Of a DNA stretch of 64,000 nucleotides, positions 21,449-30,989 are shown piece after piece (within the stretch, counting starts at the first letter, position 1; each line of letters opens with the position of its first letter). A model generated the notes under the pieces. The model saw only the letters and a program-made list of their open reading frames with translations, was not told where the DNA came from and searched no databases. This DNA comes from Heloderma charlesbogerti (taxonomy: Eukaryota > Chordata > Lepidosauria > Squamata > Helodermatidae): NCBI GenBank assembly GCA_026122225.1, contig JANEZZ010001896.1, positions 496,001 to 560,000 of the forward strand, written 5' to 3'. The translations under genes and the position numbers were made by a program.

Positions 21449-21575
21449 GGGTGCAATCCTATGCATGTTTAAACATAAAAAGTCCTACAACTCTCAGCAT
21501 TCCCCAGCGCTGCTGGCTGGGGCATGTTGGGAGTTGGAGGACTTTTTTCTGTCTAAACGTGCATAGGATTGTGCC
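21449..21575. mobile_element. Harbinger-like palindromic MITE
   Basis: Left arm GGGTGCAATCCTATGCATGT and right arm ACGTGCATAGGATTGTGCC are inverted repeats. The arms continue as AAAAAGTCCTACAACTC and GAGTTGGAGGACTTTTTT. TAA precedes it. The right target copy is mutated. Same family as 38539-38678 and 42126-42223. Confidence 0.75.
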
Positions 21576-21828
21576 TCAAATGTTTGGATTTGAGTCAGGG
21601 TGGAATTGTCCACCTGGGCAGAGGGGGCTGAGGAATTGTTTCCGCCCCTCTCTGGGGAACTGCAACAGGGTGGTCTGGCTTAGGGTTAAGACATCCCCCA
21701 AATGGTGGTCTCCACTTTTCCTTTTCTTTTCGGCAGATCGATTAAAAAAAAATAGTGAACTAAACTGTAGCTTCTCTCCTGTGTAAGTTGCAGTAGCCTG
21801 GGAAAAGCAGAAATTCTAGAGATGCAGC

Positions 21829-22358
21829 TGTCAAGGGCTCCTTGGAAGGCTCCCTCAGTCTAATCCAGTAGCCAAGTCCAGACACAGACAAAGGGATTCT
21901 TTTCAAAGCTTTATTCTTCTTTTACAACTTAACAGCTCTACAGGTAGCAACTAGATCTGACCAGCAGCATCCCTATGCCCTAAGTTAGAACAGTTGGTCC
22001 CCGTTTGAAAGGCAATTACTGGCAGACCCCTGAATATAAGGACTAGGGAGAATCCCTCCCCTTTTCCCTTGGCTCCTCTGGGCGCAACCGTTCTTTGAGC
22101 GCCAACCGGGCGCTACGCCTCCTTTCCGCGCTCTCCATTTGGCGCCGCTCTCTACGTCTGCGCCGCGCATCCACTAAGTCTGCTCTCTCTGCTCGGTCAC
22201 TCCCTGGACTGCTTTCAAGTCTAGGAATGCTGGTAGGAGGAATCTCCGCCAGCTGCGGGCCCTGGGAAAGCAGAGCGCGCTCCTCTCCCAGGAGCGACTG
22301 CTTTTCCTCAGAATCAGAACTACTCTGGGATTCTATGGGCTCAGTGTCCACCCTGACA
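21829..22358 (-). mobile_element. Solo LTR, 530 bp (minus strand)
   Basis: On the minus strand it starts TGTCAGGG and ends CCTTGACA, with short TGTCA/TGACA inverted ends. It is flanked by a perfect 5-bp duplication (GCAGC on plus at 21824-21828 and 22359-22363). AATAAA (plus TTTATT at 21910-21915) lies near the 3' end. A second 530-bp copy is at 54911-55440. No internal retrotransposon sequence adjoins, so it is a solo LTR. Gypsy or class III endogenous retrovirus origin both fit a 5-bp duplication. Confidence 0.9.
22043..22351 (-). pseudogene. Arg-rich open frame within the solo LTR
   Basis: A frame of about 103 codons is open from near the LTR 5' edge. It has an acidic Ser/Asp/Glu segment, then a strongly basic stretch rich in RRRRER and ERRRSAR motifs. 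It has no ATG at its upstream end (a GTG is there), so it most likely was the C-terminal tail of an internal polyprotein running into the 3' LTR. The second LTR has an in-frame TAA early in the same frame. It is not a host gene. Confidence 0.45.
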
Positions 22359-22464
22359 GCAGCTCCAGGGTAGCTCCCACTTTTATTTGATTAATACAGC
22401 ATTAAGGGCCAGGGCAAATAACTAGGCCTTGAGCAAAAACATGCCACTGGCAAGGTGGAACACT

Positions 22465-22965
22465 TACGGATGCTGGAGAAATCTGCTGCAGACCCAAATG
22501 AGGTCAAATTCCCCAGAATTCTGCAGCAGACTGGCATACCCTTCCCTGGCGCATCCGCTATAGCTTGTGGGGTGACTCTCTGGCTGCCTAAAGGCGCAGT
22601 AGGCTAATGGCAGCTGCCATTAGCCTAGTGTGGGGAAACTACAGCCATAAATGGCACGGTTTACGGCATTTGCAGCCATAAAGCACTTCCTTCTAGGTAA
22701 ATTGGGGGGTAAAAGGCCTCAGTTTACCTAGAAGGAAGTGCTTTACAGCTGCAAATGCTGTAAACTGTGCAATTTATGGTTGTAGTTTCCCTGTGCTAGG
22801 CTAATGGCAGCCGCCATTACCTTATCACACCTTTTAGACAGCCAAGGAGCCACCACATAAATTATGGCAGATGCGCCAGGGCTCTGGGGAAATCTGTGGG
22901 GCCCTAAGCGGCCTGGGTTTCCCTGCAGCGGATCCCTCTGGACTGGATGTCAGGGCTAGGAACAC
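22465..22965. mobile_element. Long-hairpin MITE
   Basis: Nested inverted repeats span the element: CCCTGGCGCATCCGC opposite ATGCGCCAGGG, TAGGCTAATGGCAGC opposite its mirror, and GCACTTCCTTCTAGGTAAA opposite TTTACCTAGAAGGAAGTGC around a 20-nt loop at about 22711. Total arms are about 200 bp. The outer limits are approximate. It has no coding capacity. Confidence 0.75.
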
Positions 22966-23014
22966 TATATGTCACCCCGCACAGTGATGGTAAAAATGGC
23001 ACCTGATGATGCTT

Positions 23015-23130
23015 GAGAGGTTGGAAAGGGACAGAAGTGGTGTCTTCTGGCACATGTACAGACAGCAAAATAGACATTTCTAAATCAGCTCTTCTTCAGA
23101 CATGATAATGAACATGGTTCCCATGCATTT
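23015..23130. repeat. Degraded interspersed repeat (GGAAAGGGACAGAAGTGG)
   Basis: Resembles the repeats at 49640-49760 and 56040-56240 (short blocks around a CTTCTTCAGACATGATAATG motif). I recognise it only as an old amniote repeat type and cannot name the class. Confidence 0.3.
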
Positions 23131-23325
23131 TACAACCTAGGTAAAGTTTCTCATTGTCATTAACTTTGACCTTAGACACAGTATGTGCCCTCTATGTAGC
23201 AAAGGAGATCTGCTCGTGAAAGCAGCTCCCACATGTAGGCTGCCTTGCTGGATAAGGAACCTCAATGAACAGACTGAACATAAATGAATATTTGAAATGG
23301 ATGTACAGCAGCATTGTGAGTGGTA

Positions 23326-23356
<31 letters not shown>

Positions 23357-23385
23357 AGACAGACAGACAGACAGACAGACAGATA
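23326..23385. repeat. Compound (TC)n(GACA)n microsatellite
   Basis: About 14 TC units are joined through GATA to about seven GACA units. Confidence 0.95.
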
Positions 23386-23494
23386 TTGTCATGAAGCATC
23401 CAATGGGATCTCTATTTGCACTACATTGTAATGTGGGTGGAAATATCAATACCAAACACTTTCCTTTGGTTGTGAATGCACCGTTATGCAGTGT

Positions 23495-24075
23495 GCCACT
23501 GTAGTGTGGTTAGAATCTTGGCCTGGAAATCATGAGACCCAGGTTCTAGGCCCCGCTAAGCAGGAAGCTCACTGGGTGACTTTGGGTCAGTCATTGACTC
23601 TAACCCTACCTTAGGCAAAGGTAAAGGTGTCCCCAGCCAGTCGTGTCTGGCTCTAGGGGGTGGTGCTCATCTCCATTTCTAAGCTGAAGAGCCAGCGCTG
23701 TCTGAAGACGCTTCCGTGGTCATGTGGCCGGCATGACTGAACATCAAGGTGCATGGAATGCTGTTACCTTTCCGCCGAAGCGGTACCTATTTAGCTACTT
23801 GCAATTTCTTGCTTTTGGACTGCTAGGTTGGCAGGAGCTGGGACTGAAGACGGGAGCTCACTCCGTCACGCAGCACTCGGGTCTCGAACTGCTGTCCTGC
23901 CGACCTTCCGGTCTGCAGTTCAGCGTCTTAACCACTAAGCCACTGCGGCCCCTACAAGTACAAACCCTACCTTACCTCACAGGATTATTGTAAGGATCGA
24001 GTGGAGAGGAGGAGGATCATGTACACCATTTTGGGCTGCTTAGAGGAAAGGTGGGAAATAAATATAACAAACAAA
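23495..24075 (+). mobile_element. MIR-like tRNA-derived SINE, split by another SINE
   Basis: The left part (23495-23613) has GTGTGGTTAGAATCTTGGC, the B-box-like AGGTTCTAGGCC and the core TGGGTGACTTTGGGTCAGTC. The right part (from 23963) has CTTACCTCACAGGATTATTG and the L2-like tail GGTGGGAAATAAATATAAC. The two parts join perfectly when the inserted Sauria SINE and its target duplication are removed. Confidence 0.85.
23614..23962 (-). mobile_element. Sauria-type SINE, near full length
   Basis: On the minus strand it runs from a tRNA-like head (GGCTTAGTGGTTAAGACGC and a B-box region GTTCGAGACCC), through a body with GACCACGGAAGCGTCTTCAG and GAGCACCACCCCCTAGAGC, to a CACCTTTACCTTTGCC tail of the kind mobilised by Bov-B LINEs. 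It lies between perfect 12-bp duplications AACCCTACCTTA (23602-23613 and 23963-23974). Length is about 349 bp. Confidence 0.9.
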
Positions 24076-24329
24076 CAATAAATGTGTAACTATATGTGGA
24101 TTGGGACCATAGTTTTGATATACGTCCCATTTTATTTCAATGAGACTTCCCAGTAGAAGTACTTGAGAAAGCTGGGCATCAGAGCCTCTAGAAAGCAATT
24201 TACATGTATCTATAAAAGTGGCCTATAACTGATTTTCTGCTCTTAATGCTATACTTTAAATGGCATGATTTAACATCTAGGGAAATTTAAATGTGAGGAA
24301 CAAGTAACATGTTGTCATGGAACACGTCA

Positions 24330-24585
24330 GTCAGGATACTTGATAAGAACTTTATTGTGTCTCTCTTATACAGGAACTGAACAGACCCAGGAGACTCATG
24401 ATTTCACCCAGATACAACTAAGCCTAGTGACTAAGCTATATAATGACACTTTCCACACACATGCCATCACAGGGGCATAACATTCCATTTTTAGCCCTCT
24501 AGCCTTTTTTAATGGTTAGAAAAACTTGACAGAATCTAGATTTCAGGACAAGGGAAGATGCTACAGTCCTTGAATCTCACATGTA
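24330..24585. other. Single-copy sequence, nothing recognised
   Basis: Short spacer between SINE and LINE copies without coding signs. Confidence 0.35.
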
Positions 24586-24589
24586 AATG

Positions 24590-24772
24590 AATCGATGTCT
24601 GCTAGTCATAATTACTATATATTATTTCCAGTATTGTAGGCAATATGCCTCTGAATATCAGTTGCTGCCTAACATAAGCGGGAGGGTGCTATTGCATTCT
24701 TGTTATACTTGTGAGCTTCCCATTGGGGTATCTGGTTGGCCACTGTGGGAACAGAAGCTGGACTAGATAGGC
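24590..24772 (+). mobile_element. CR1/L3-type LINE 3' end, left part
   Basis: Contains GTAGGCAATATGCCTCTGAA, AAGCGGGAGGGTGCTATTGC and GGTTGGCCACTGTGGGAACA, colinear with 9535-9665. It is interrupted at 24773 and resumes at 25154. Confidence 0.8.
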
Positions 24773-25153
24773 TAGGGGTGCAGAACCTCTTTCTACATGA
24801 GGGCCAAATTCCATTGCTCTTGGGAGCTCTCTTCCAGTGGTGGGCAGGGCCAAAGGCAAAAGCGGTGGGGCCAAAATACAAAAAACAAAAAAACAAAAAT
24901 ACCAGCATAGTTTAGTTTGTAGTTCAATGCTCTGGCTGCCAGTAACTCAGCCTTAGGGGAGACATTTCAACCTGTTAGAAGGAGGGGGGGGGGAACTGCA
25001 TGAAAGCCGGAAAACCACCAAACAACTGGTGGTTGGAGGAAATAGAGTGGGGCCTGGAGAAGGAGGCACGGCCCTCTGGGGAGCCTTGGAGGGCTCGACT
25101 GGAACTCCAGAGGGTCAGATTTGGCCCTTGGGCCTGAGGCTCCACAACCCTGA
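24773..25153. mobile_element. hAT-type MITE inside the LINE end
   Basis: Left end TAGGGGTGCAGAACCTC and right end GAGGCTCCACAACCCTGA are inverted repeats. Flanks AGATAGGC and TCATAGGC agree at six of eight positions, consistent with an aged 8-bp hAT duplication. The insertion cuts the LINE motif GACTAGATAGG/CCTTTGGGCTGATCC. Confidence 0.75.
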
Positions 25154-25195
25154 TCATAGGCCTTTGGGCTGATCCAACATGCCTTTTCTTATGTA
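25154..25195 (+). mobile_element. CR1/L3-type LINE 3' end, right part
   Basis: CCTTTGGGCTGATCCAACAT followed by CTTTTCTTATGTACTTAG is the terminal segment and tail of the LINE begun at 24590. Confidence 0.8.
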
Positions 25196-25226
25196 CTTAG
25201 TAAACAGTGTGAGGAGAGTAGTCATG

Positions 25227-25253
25227 TTGTGTGTGTGTCTCTGTGTGTGTGTG
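25227..25253. repeat. Imperfect (GT)n microsatellite
   Basis: Two GT blocks are separated by TCTC. Confidence 0.85.
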
Positions 25254-25254
25254 C

Positions 25255-26350
25255 ATACGTGCATGAGTGGATTATTATTATTACACATTGCACATTCTTT
25301 CCTATCTATGAGCAAAGAAATGTTTATCTGACAGACTGGATTATCAAAGAATTAGTGACTTATTGTAGTTAGATTGGTGAAATAAATCGCAATGATACAT
25401 GTGAGCATAAAGCCAGGTGAGGCTGCCGATTGGATATGAGTAATCGATCATGTGGTTGACATGCTTCATCACCTGGCTATGAAATTTACCCTGGGGGTTT
25501 ATAGACATGGCCCAGATGCCACTGACGGTCTCTTAGTGATTTGCCCTTCAAGAAATATGGGTTGATAACAGAACTGCTGAAAGACATTACATTGACTTCA
25601 AGGGAGCACATTGGTCATGTTAATTCAAGACTGAATAATATTTTCCTATGCATTCACTTCCTTTAAAAAAATATAGCATAATAAACCAATCTGGCTCATG
25701 CTAAATCGGGAGGGGGGGGTACGGCAGAGGGAAAAGTTTGAATATAAAGGAAAAATCCAGCCTCTCCCATTTCTGTTTAGCCTCCTGAAATTCCTCCTGG
25801 TTTTCCTCTAATTTGTCTCCTGTCTACTTTTGATCAAGGCCCAACTCCATCACTCTGAGTGGTGTCAGACACCATAAGTAGGGTGAAGATGAAGATTCCG
25901 AAAGAGATGAACGAAGAGGACTCTAGCTTCAGATGCCTAGCTTCATGAAGAAGTGCTGGCAGAGAGAAGCCAGGCATTGTGCGTACGTGCAGTTGTGTGT
26001 GCGTGATGCCTGAGAGTCAGTGTGCCAGTTCATACCCCCAGCCTAGGCTGGCAGTGAAATAGAATGTTTGAGAAGTGGTGTGTGCCCATCCCCTTCCTTC
26101 ACATAGTGCTATCTGTGTGGCACAGGCCCTCTCCATAAATGCCAGATTGTGCAGAAGCTCTATTCGTATGATATCTCCCCCTCAGAAAAGCAAGGGAAGC
26201 ATCATGCAAACCTGGCCTTTGTGAGATTGGGTGCTCATGTCAAGTGCCCCATTCACACTGGGGGCAATCTGCACTGTGGAGGTGGGTTAAGGTCATGCTC
26301 TTAACACCCTGGGACCTGGTTACCTCAAGTACCGCCTCTGCTCATATGAA
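25255..26350. other. Single-copy sequence, no gene recognised
   Basis: No repeat end or domain-bearing frame was found. A poly-G run lies near 25716. Confidence 0.4.
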
Positions 26351-26364
26351 TCTTCCAAGCCCTA

Positions 26365-26488
26365 AGAGAGCTATTGCACATGTCCTACTTGCAGGTTTCC
26401 CACGGGCAGCTGGTTGGCCACTGTGGAAACAGAATGTTGGACTAGATGGACCCTTGGTCTGATCCAGCAGGGCTCCCTTTATGTTCTA
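26365..26488 (+). mobile_element. CR1/L3-type LINE 3' terminal fragment
   Basis: ACATGTCCTACTTGCAGGTT, GGTTGGCCACTGTGGAAACA and GACTAGATGGACCCTTGGTC lead to the tail CCCTTTATGTTCT. It is 5' truncated. Confidence 0.85.
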
Positions 26489-26489
26489 A

Positions 26490-26815
26490 AGGCCATGCTG
26501 TCTTGGCCTGTCTCCACTGGAAAATGGTTGGCAGCACTAGGGGGCATGGCTTTCTCTATGATGGCACCACAGTTATGGAATACCTTTCTGGGGAGATGTG
26601 CAGGTTCCCTTCAGATGGGCTGTAAAAATTGTATTATTCTGATAGGGGCTGGAGGTGTAATCTTTTCTGCTGTTGTATATTGCTTTTAGGCTGGTTTAAG
26701 TTATAACTGCTGTTTTACAGACCTTTCATGTTTATATTGATATCATATTTTTTGTTTGTATGCCAGTTGGAGAGCATTTTATGTAGACAAGCAGGATAGA
26801 AACAAACACACGAAT
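26490..26815 (+). mobile_element. L2-type LINE 3' end, degraded
   Basis: GGCACCACAGTTATGGAATA is the relic of the VAPQLWN coding motif. It is followed by T-rich sequence and a diverged end near GAGAGCATTTTATGTAGAC and AGCAGGATAGAAACAAAC. Confidence 0.5.
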
Positions 26816-26819
26816 GCTG

Positions 26820-28425
26820 GATCTTTACCACGATATTTCAGCACCACGTCAGGCTGAATGACTATTGGGCTGTGAGTGTGTTGCAGCTTCGTGCCTGTTT
26901 GAACGTGTGCAAACATGAGTTCTTGGATAAGGTCCACTGGTTGAAGAGGAATACTTTTTCCATGCTTCGACTTCTGTATCTTCCAATAAAATAAAATAAA
27001 AGTGTTCAGAGATGCAAATCTTACAAAGTGGCCATGGCCAACCCTCACCTGTGAACACAGCTTGTTTTTTCCCTTGTCCATTTTGTCTATCTGCTTCGGT
27101 TCAGAAAAGGGAGACAGAGAGAGATTTTGGGATTGAATCTTTCCATTTGTTATACTTTGCATAATTTATTATATGGATTGCAATATAATCTCCTCATTAA
27201 GAAATAATGAACATGAAAAAGATATGTTTTGCAAGAACAAGGTGATGACTATCATAAATGTACAATTTTATACAATGCTTCCGACAAACGTGTGTGTGTG
27301 TGTGTGTGTAGGAGGAGGAGAGAAAATCTAGAAGGATGATGGAAACCAAACCTGCAAGTATAGGGACTGATGAACTACCCCAGAATTGCCCAGTGCATTT
27401 GAACACCTGATACACTTCTAACACACAGGAGCACTGGAAGAAGCAGATGGCCAGATACTAATGAGCTGTAAGCAATGCAGTGCAAACTAGGACAGAATGT
27501 AGTTAACTTGTAGTGCAGACATAGCCATAAATAAATGCAAGCATCAATCTCCTTTGGCTTGTGCTCAGCCTGATCAGCATGGCTGGGCTCCAAATTGCCA
27601 TGCAGAGAATTTCCACATATAACTGCCAGAGCTGCTTGGGCTCCTCTCCTTGTCTCAGACCACCGTATAGCCCACAAAGCTGTTCCTGGAAAGAGGGGAC
27701 TCTCCCAAGGGGCCTCACACACAGTGAGGAGGTGCAGCTTGAAGAGAGAGCCTCAGAAGCCCTGGTGGGTGCAGGAACAAACATAGGTATATACACAGGC
27801 AAGGCAAGGCAAGGCCTGCGATGAGGCAAGGTGACATGACCTGTTTCAGGCAGCACCAAGGGAGAGGTGGCAGAGAGATGAAGGCAGGGAATGGTGTCTG
27901 CAAGATGCAGCAAGACTTTTTAAGGTGCTGGTCCTGGGTGCCACTTGGTCTCCACTTCAGGCAGCAAATGACTTGGGATGGCATTGTACACAGGCCTCTT
28001 TGGATCAGTCCCCATGCCTGGGACCCTCTTTGGATGCATTCAGAAGCCACAATAGCCCAAGGCAAGCACTGAGCCAGCTTACGTGAGGGCTAAAACTGGG
28101 TGGGTGTGCGCATAAGCCCACCCACACTGCTCCTGCCCCAACCACTCCTGCCCTTCCCCTGTTGAGCTGGAAGGCCTGCATGGGGGCTTTGCCCTGTGTT
28201 TGCTTGAGCACGAGTTGAAGCCGCCACGCGATGCTTCCCGATTTTGCGGAGGCTTCTGCTCAAGTGAATGCAGAAGAATTCCCCTTCAGACCTTCCAGCT
28301 CAACACTGGGAAGCTGCAGAGTGCAGACCAAAGGGATGGGGACGTTGCAAGCAGGGCTTGCATGTGCACCCACATCCCCTTCCCACTTTTAGCCCTCGTG
28401 TGGGCAGGCTGCACAGCTTCTGAAA
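26820..28425. other. Mostly single-copy sequence, no gene recognised
   Basis: Includes a (GT)n tract at 27290-27309. The region 27560-28210 has overlapping frames of 60-136 codons on both strands but no recognisable domain, and the frames conflict. A GGCAAGGCAA run lies near 27800. Confidence 0.35.
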
Positions 28426-28429
28426 CATT

Positions 28430-28622
28430 CTCCTTTTTCTCCTGGCATTCGGTTATAGTCACTTTCCACAGAACGTTCTCTGACGTGCTTGGTTTTTATC
28501 TGACTTGTTTAGTTTTGATTTGACTTGTTTTATCGTTTCATTGCTACTTTGTATTTTATGTTTTACTTCATATACTACTACCCAGAGAACTTTGATTACT
28601 GGGTGGTTTAAAAATTAAACCA
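28430..28622 (+). mobile_element. L2-type LINE 3' end
   Basis: T-rich stretch followed by CTACTACCCAGAGAACTTTG and GGGTGGTTTAAAAATTAAAC, the diverged ACCGCCCAGAG...GGGCGGTATAAAAAT ending. Confidence 0.65.
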
Positions 28623-28629
28623 GTCCATC

Positions 28630-29150
28630 AGTCAGTTCATCAAATGCCTTCAGAGGGGCAAAGTGGATTTCCAGCTGATGCCTCTACCACCTCGGCCTCT
28701 TCAGCCTCTTTTCCTCACTTCCCTCTAGCCACACTTCGTTTGGCTGCCTATTTCGTCTTCCTTTCCTAGGTCAACTGCTTCCCTTTGTCTTCCGTTTCCA
28801 GATATGCCCTTATATTCACAACGTTCAGACTTATTCTCTTACTTTCTATTAGCCCCTCCCCACACTCCCCCCTGCGTTGCAGGCTCTCCGCTCATATCCC
28901 TCCTCCAGATTTCAGAGATATTACTTCAGCTCAGCCAATGGCTGGGGAAGCCTTACAGACTGACAGGTAGCCTCTCACCCTGGGTTTACTTCCGGGCTTG
29001 CCCAGTCTATGTTATGATTTTGGGGTGGTGGTGGTTGTGGAGCAAATTGGTAATGTTTGTGTGTGGCAAATTACATACATGTTCAGTGCTTTCATTTGAC
29101 ACCTCTACTATTACCACATAGTAATCCTGAGTTTTGCAATATGATGTAGA
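28630..29150. other. Single-copy sequence, nothing recognised
   Basis: Pyrimidine-rich in 28670-28910 (many CTTC/CCTC runs), without domain-bearing frames. Confidence 0.35.
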
Positions 29151-29151
29151 C

Positions 29152-29290
29152 CAGGGGTGAGCAAAAAAGTAGATCTCCAGATATTTTGGACTTCAACTCC
29201 CAGAATTCCCAGCCGTTAGCCATGCTGGCAGGGGCTTCTGGAAGGTGAAGTCCAAAAAATTGGGAGATCTACCTTCTGTCCATCCCTGAT
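29152..29290. mobile_element. Hairpin MITE (CAGGGGTGAGCAAA family)
   Basis: Left arm TAGATCTCCAGATATTTTGG and right arm ATTGGGAGATCTACC are inverted. TTTGGACTTCAACTCCC faces GGTGAAGTCCAAAAA. Termini are CAGGGGTGAGC and TCCATCCCTG. Confidence 0.75.
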
Positions 29291-29294
29291 ACAG

Positions 29295-29700
29295 CCAAAT
29301 TGAATGTGCAAATGTTGCACTGCGGAGTGGTCCTGCTCAGGGTTCCATGCCGTATTCTAGGTTACTCCATTCCATCCCCTTTCCCCCTGCTTTTCACTCC
29401 CCTCCCCCAACAGTCAGTCATCCTGCCAAGCAGGCTCAGTCCTTGTTGGGCAGTTTTTGGAATTTCCACCTCCTTGGGGTTCCCCCACCCCCAATGTGTT
29501 TTTGTACCTCTGCAAGCCTTTGTGTTCTCCCACACTTGCGGATACCTGCCTCTTATGCATGGGTGATGCCAGTCTGCCCACATGCGAATTCGCTCTTTGG
29601 AGAATGATTTCACTGTTACTATATAGGATGATGGTCTGTGCCATTAAGGCTTTACCTTCTTTTAAATATCTTGATCAACGCTGGCAATAATTCATAATGG
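29295..29700. other. Single-copy sequence, nothing recognised
   Basis: Pyrimidine-rich segment without coding or repeat signature. It ends at the target duplication of the next element. Confidence 0.35.
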
Positions 29701-29708
29701 CTCCATAA

Positions 29709-30563
29709 TAGGGATGTACGAAAGTCCCTTACCTTTGATGAAAGTTAAGTCGCGGTGGGGGGGAGGCGCTCCGTCCCTCCCCCCAAAATTCTGGATGGGG
29801 GGGAGGCGCCCCGTCCCTCCCCTCCAAAATTCTGGCCGGTGGGGAGGTGCCCCGTCCCTCCTGCCGCGAATCCTGTTCTGCCATTTGTGTCCCTGCGGTC
29901 AGCCGTGATAGGCTACATAAATGTTTACGTAGCCTATCACAGCTGAGTGAAAAAAACCAAAAACCAAAACCGTGCGTATGAAATGGCGCCGCCCATGGGC
30001 GGCGCCATTTGCATTCCTTATTTTGACACGTGTAGTCTACGTAAACATTTACGTAGACTACAGCGAAAATAAGGGGAACGCTATTTGCGTTCCCCTTATT
30101 TTCGCCGTAGTCTACGTAAATATTTACGTAGACTACATGTGCCAAAATAAGGAAAGCAAATGGCGCCGCCCATGGGCGCTGCCATTTGTGTATGCACGTT
30201 TTTTTTTCACTCAGCCGTGATAGGCTACGTAAACATTTACGTAGCCTATCACGGTATTTTTTTAAAAATCTAGCCGTGATAGGCTACGTAAATGTTTATG
30301 TAGCCTATCACGTTTTTTTGGGTTTTTTTTTTTTTTTACTGGAAATGGTGGCGGCGGCAGCCAGTCAGAAGACCGGCCGCTGCAGCCGCCACGGCCGAAC
30401 CACCGCCGGAGCCGCCGCCGCCAGGGGCATTCGCACAAGGTAAGTCACGTCCCGGGGTGGGGGGTGGAGGGGTGGCAGACCGTTTCACCACCGATTTCGG
30501 GGGGGCGAATGCGCTGACATTCGGCCTCCCCGAGATTCATGGCGAAATTCTCTGACATCCCTA
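29709..30563 (+). mobile_element. hAT-like nested-palindrome element, copy B (complete, 855 bp)
   Basis: Left end TAGGGATGTACGAAAGT and right end TTCTCTGACATCCCTA. Flanks CTCCATAA (29701-29708) and TTCCATAA (30564-30571) agree at seven of eight positions. Three CCGTCCCTCC subterminal units of about 44 bp lie at 29754-29870. Hairpins follow, of which AAATGGCGCCGCCCATGGGC and GTAGTCTACGTAAACATTTA are starts of perfect palindromes. A GC-rich segment with ATG at 30345 ends at AAG|GTAAGT (donor after 30439). Outward on the minus strand is AAAG|GTAAGG, 24 bp from the left end. No transposase. Confidence 0.9.
29900..30254. repeat. Large dyad built of smaller palindromes (copy B)
   Basis: Symmetric about a centre near 30084. 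In order: GATAGGCTAC...GTAGCCTATC hairpin, 30-nt GGCGCCGCCCATGGGCGGCG palindrome, GTAGTCTACGTAAA hairpin, central GGGGAACGCTATTTGCGTTC, then the mirrored set. Copy A spans 6853-7242 and copy C about 54322-54575. Copy B lost part of the central loop arm present in A and C. Confidence 0.85.
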
Positions 30564-30569
30564 TTCCAT

Positions 30570-30985
30570 AATGGACATTTTCTTTTTGCATGTACGAGCT
30601 TTTTGTGATATCTTACTTACGGTTATTTACAGATTCTTTAGACAACATTGTGATCCTCCAGTTTCACTTCAGTATTTCAATAGCATTTTCCTGTTGTTGT
30701 TGTTTTAGAGTGGGAACAATTGGGTATTGTTTTTGAAAGGTAAAACAAAGGTAGCTTCCTACGTGTGTATTTGTGATATTCTACTATAGCACAGCACCAC
30801 CTGGAGGTTACATAGCTGAAAAACAGTAAAAGGAAAAGCTCTTTCTGTAGTGCTTGGATCTCAGTTCTATGATGAAACTGAAAGCAGATGCAGTGATTAA
30901 CAGCTGTGTGTAGAAAAGCAGCTGATATCTGTCTTTTTACCTCTTTCCATGAAAGCAAACAACATATAAGTAAACAACATATAAC
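30570..30985. other. Single-copy sequence, nothing recognised
   Basis: AT-rich. A 93-codon minus-strand frame at 30677-30958 has no recognisable domain. Confidence 0.35.
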
Positions 30986-30989
30986 AACA

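Noticed and set aside
27503..27913. A 136-codon minus-strand frame in a GC-richer stretch, possible exon
   Set aside because: Several conflicting frames on both strands and no domain or splice context that I can defend.
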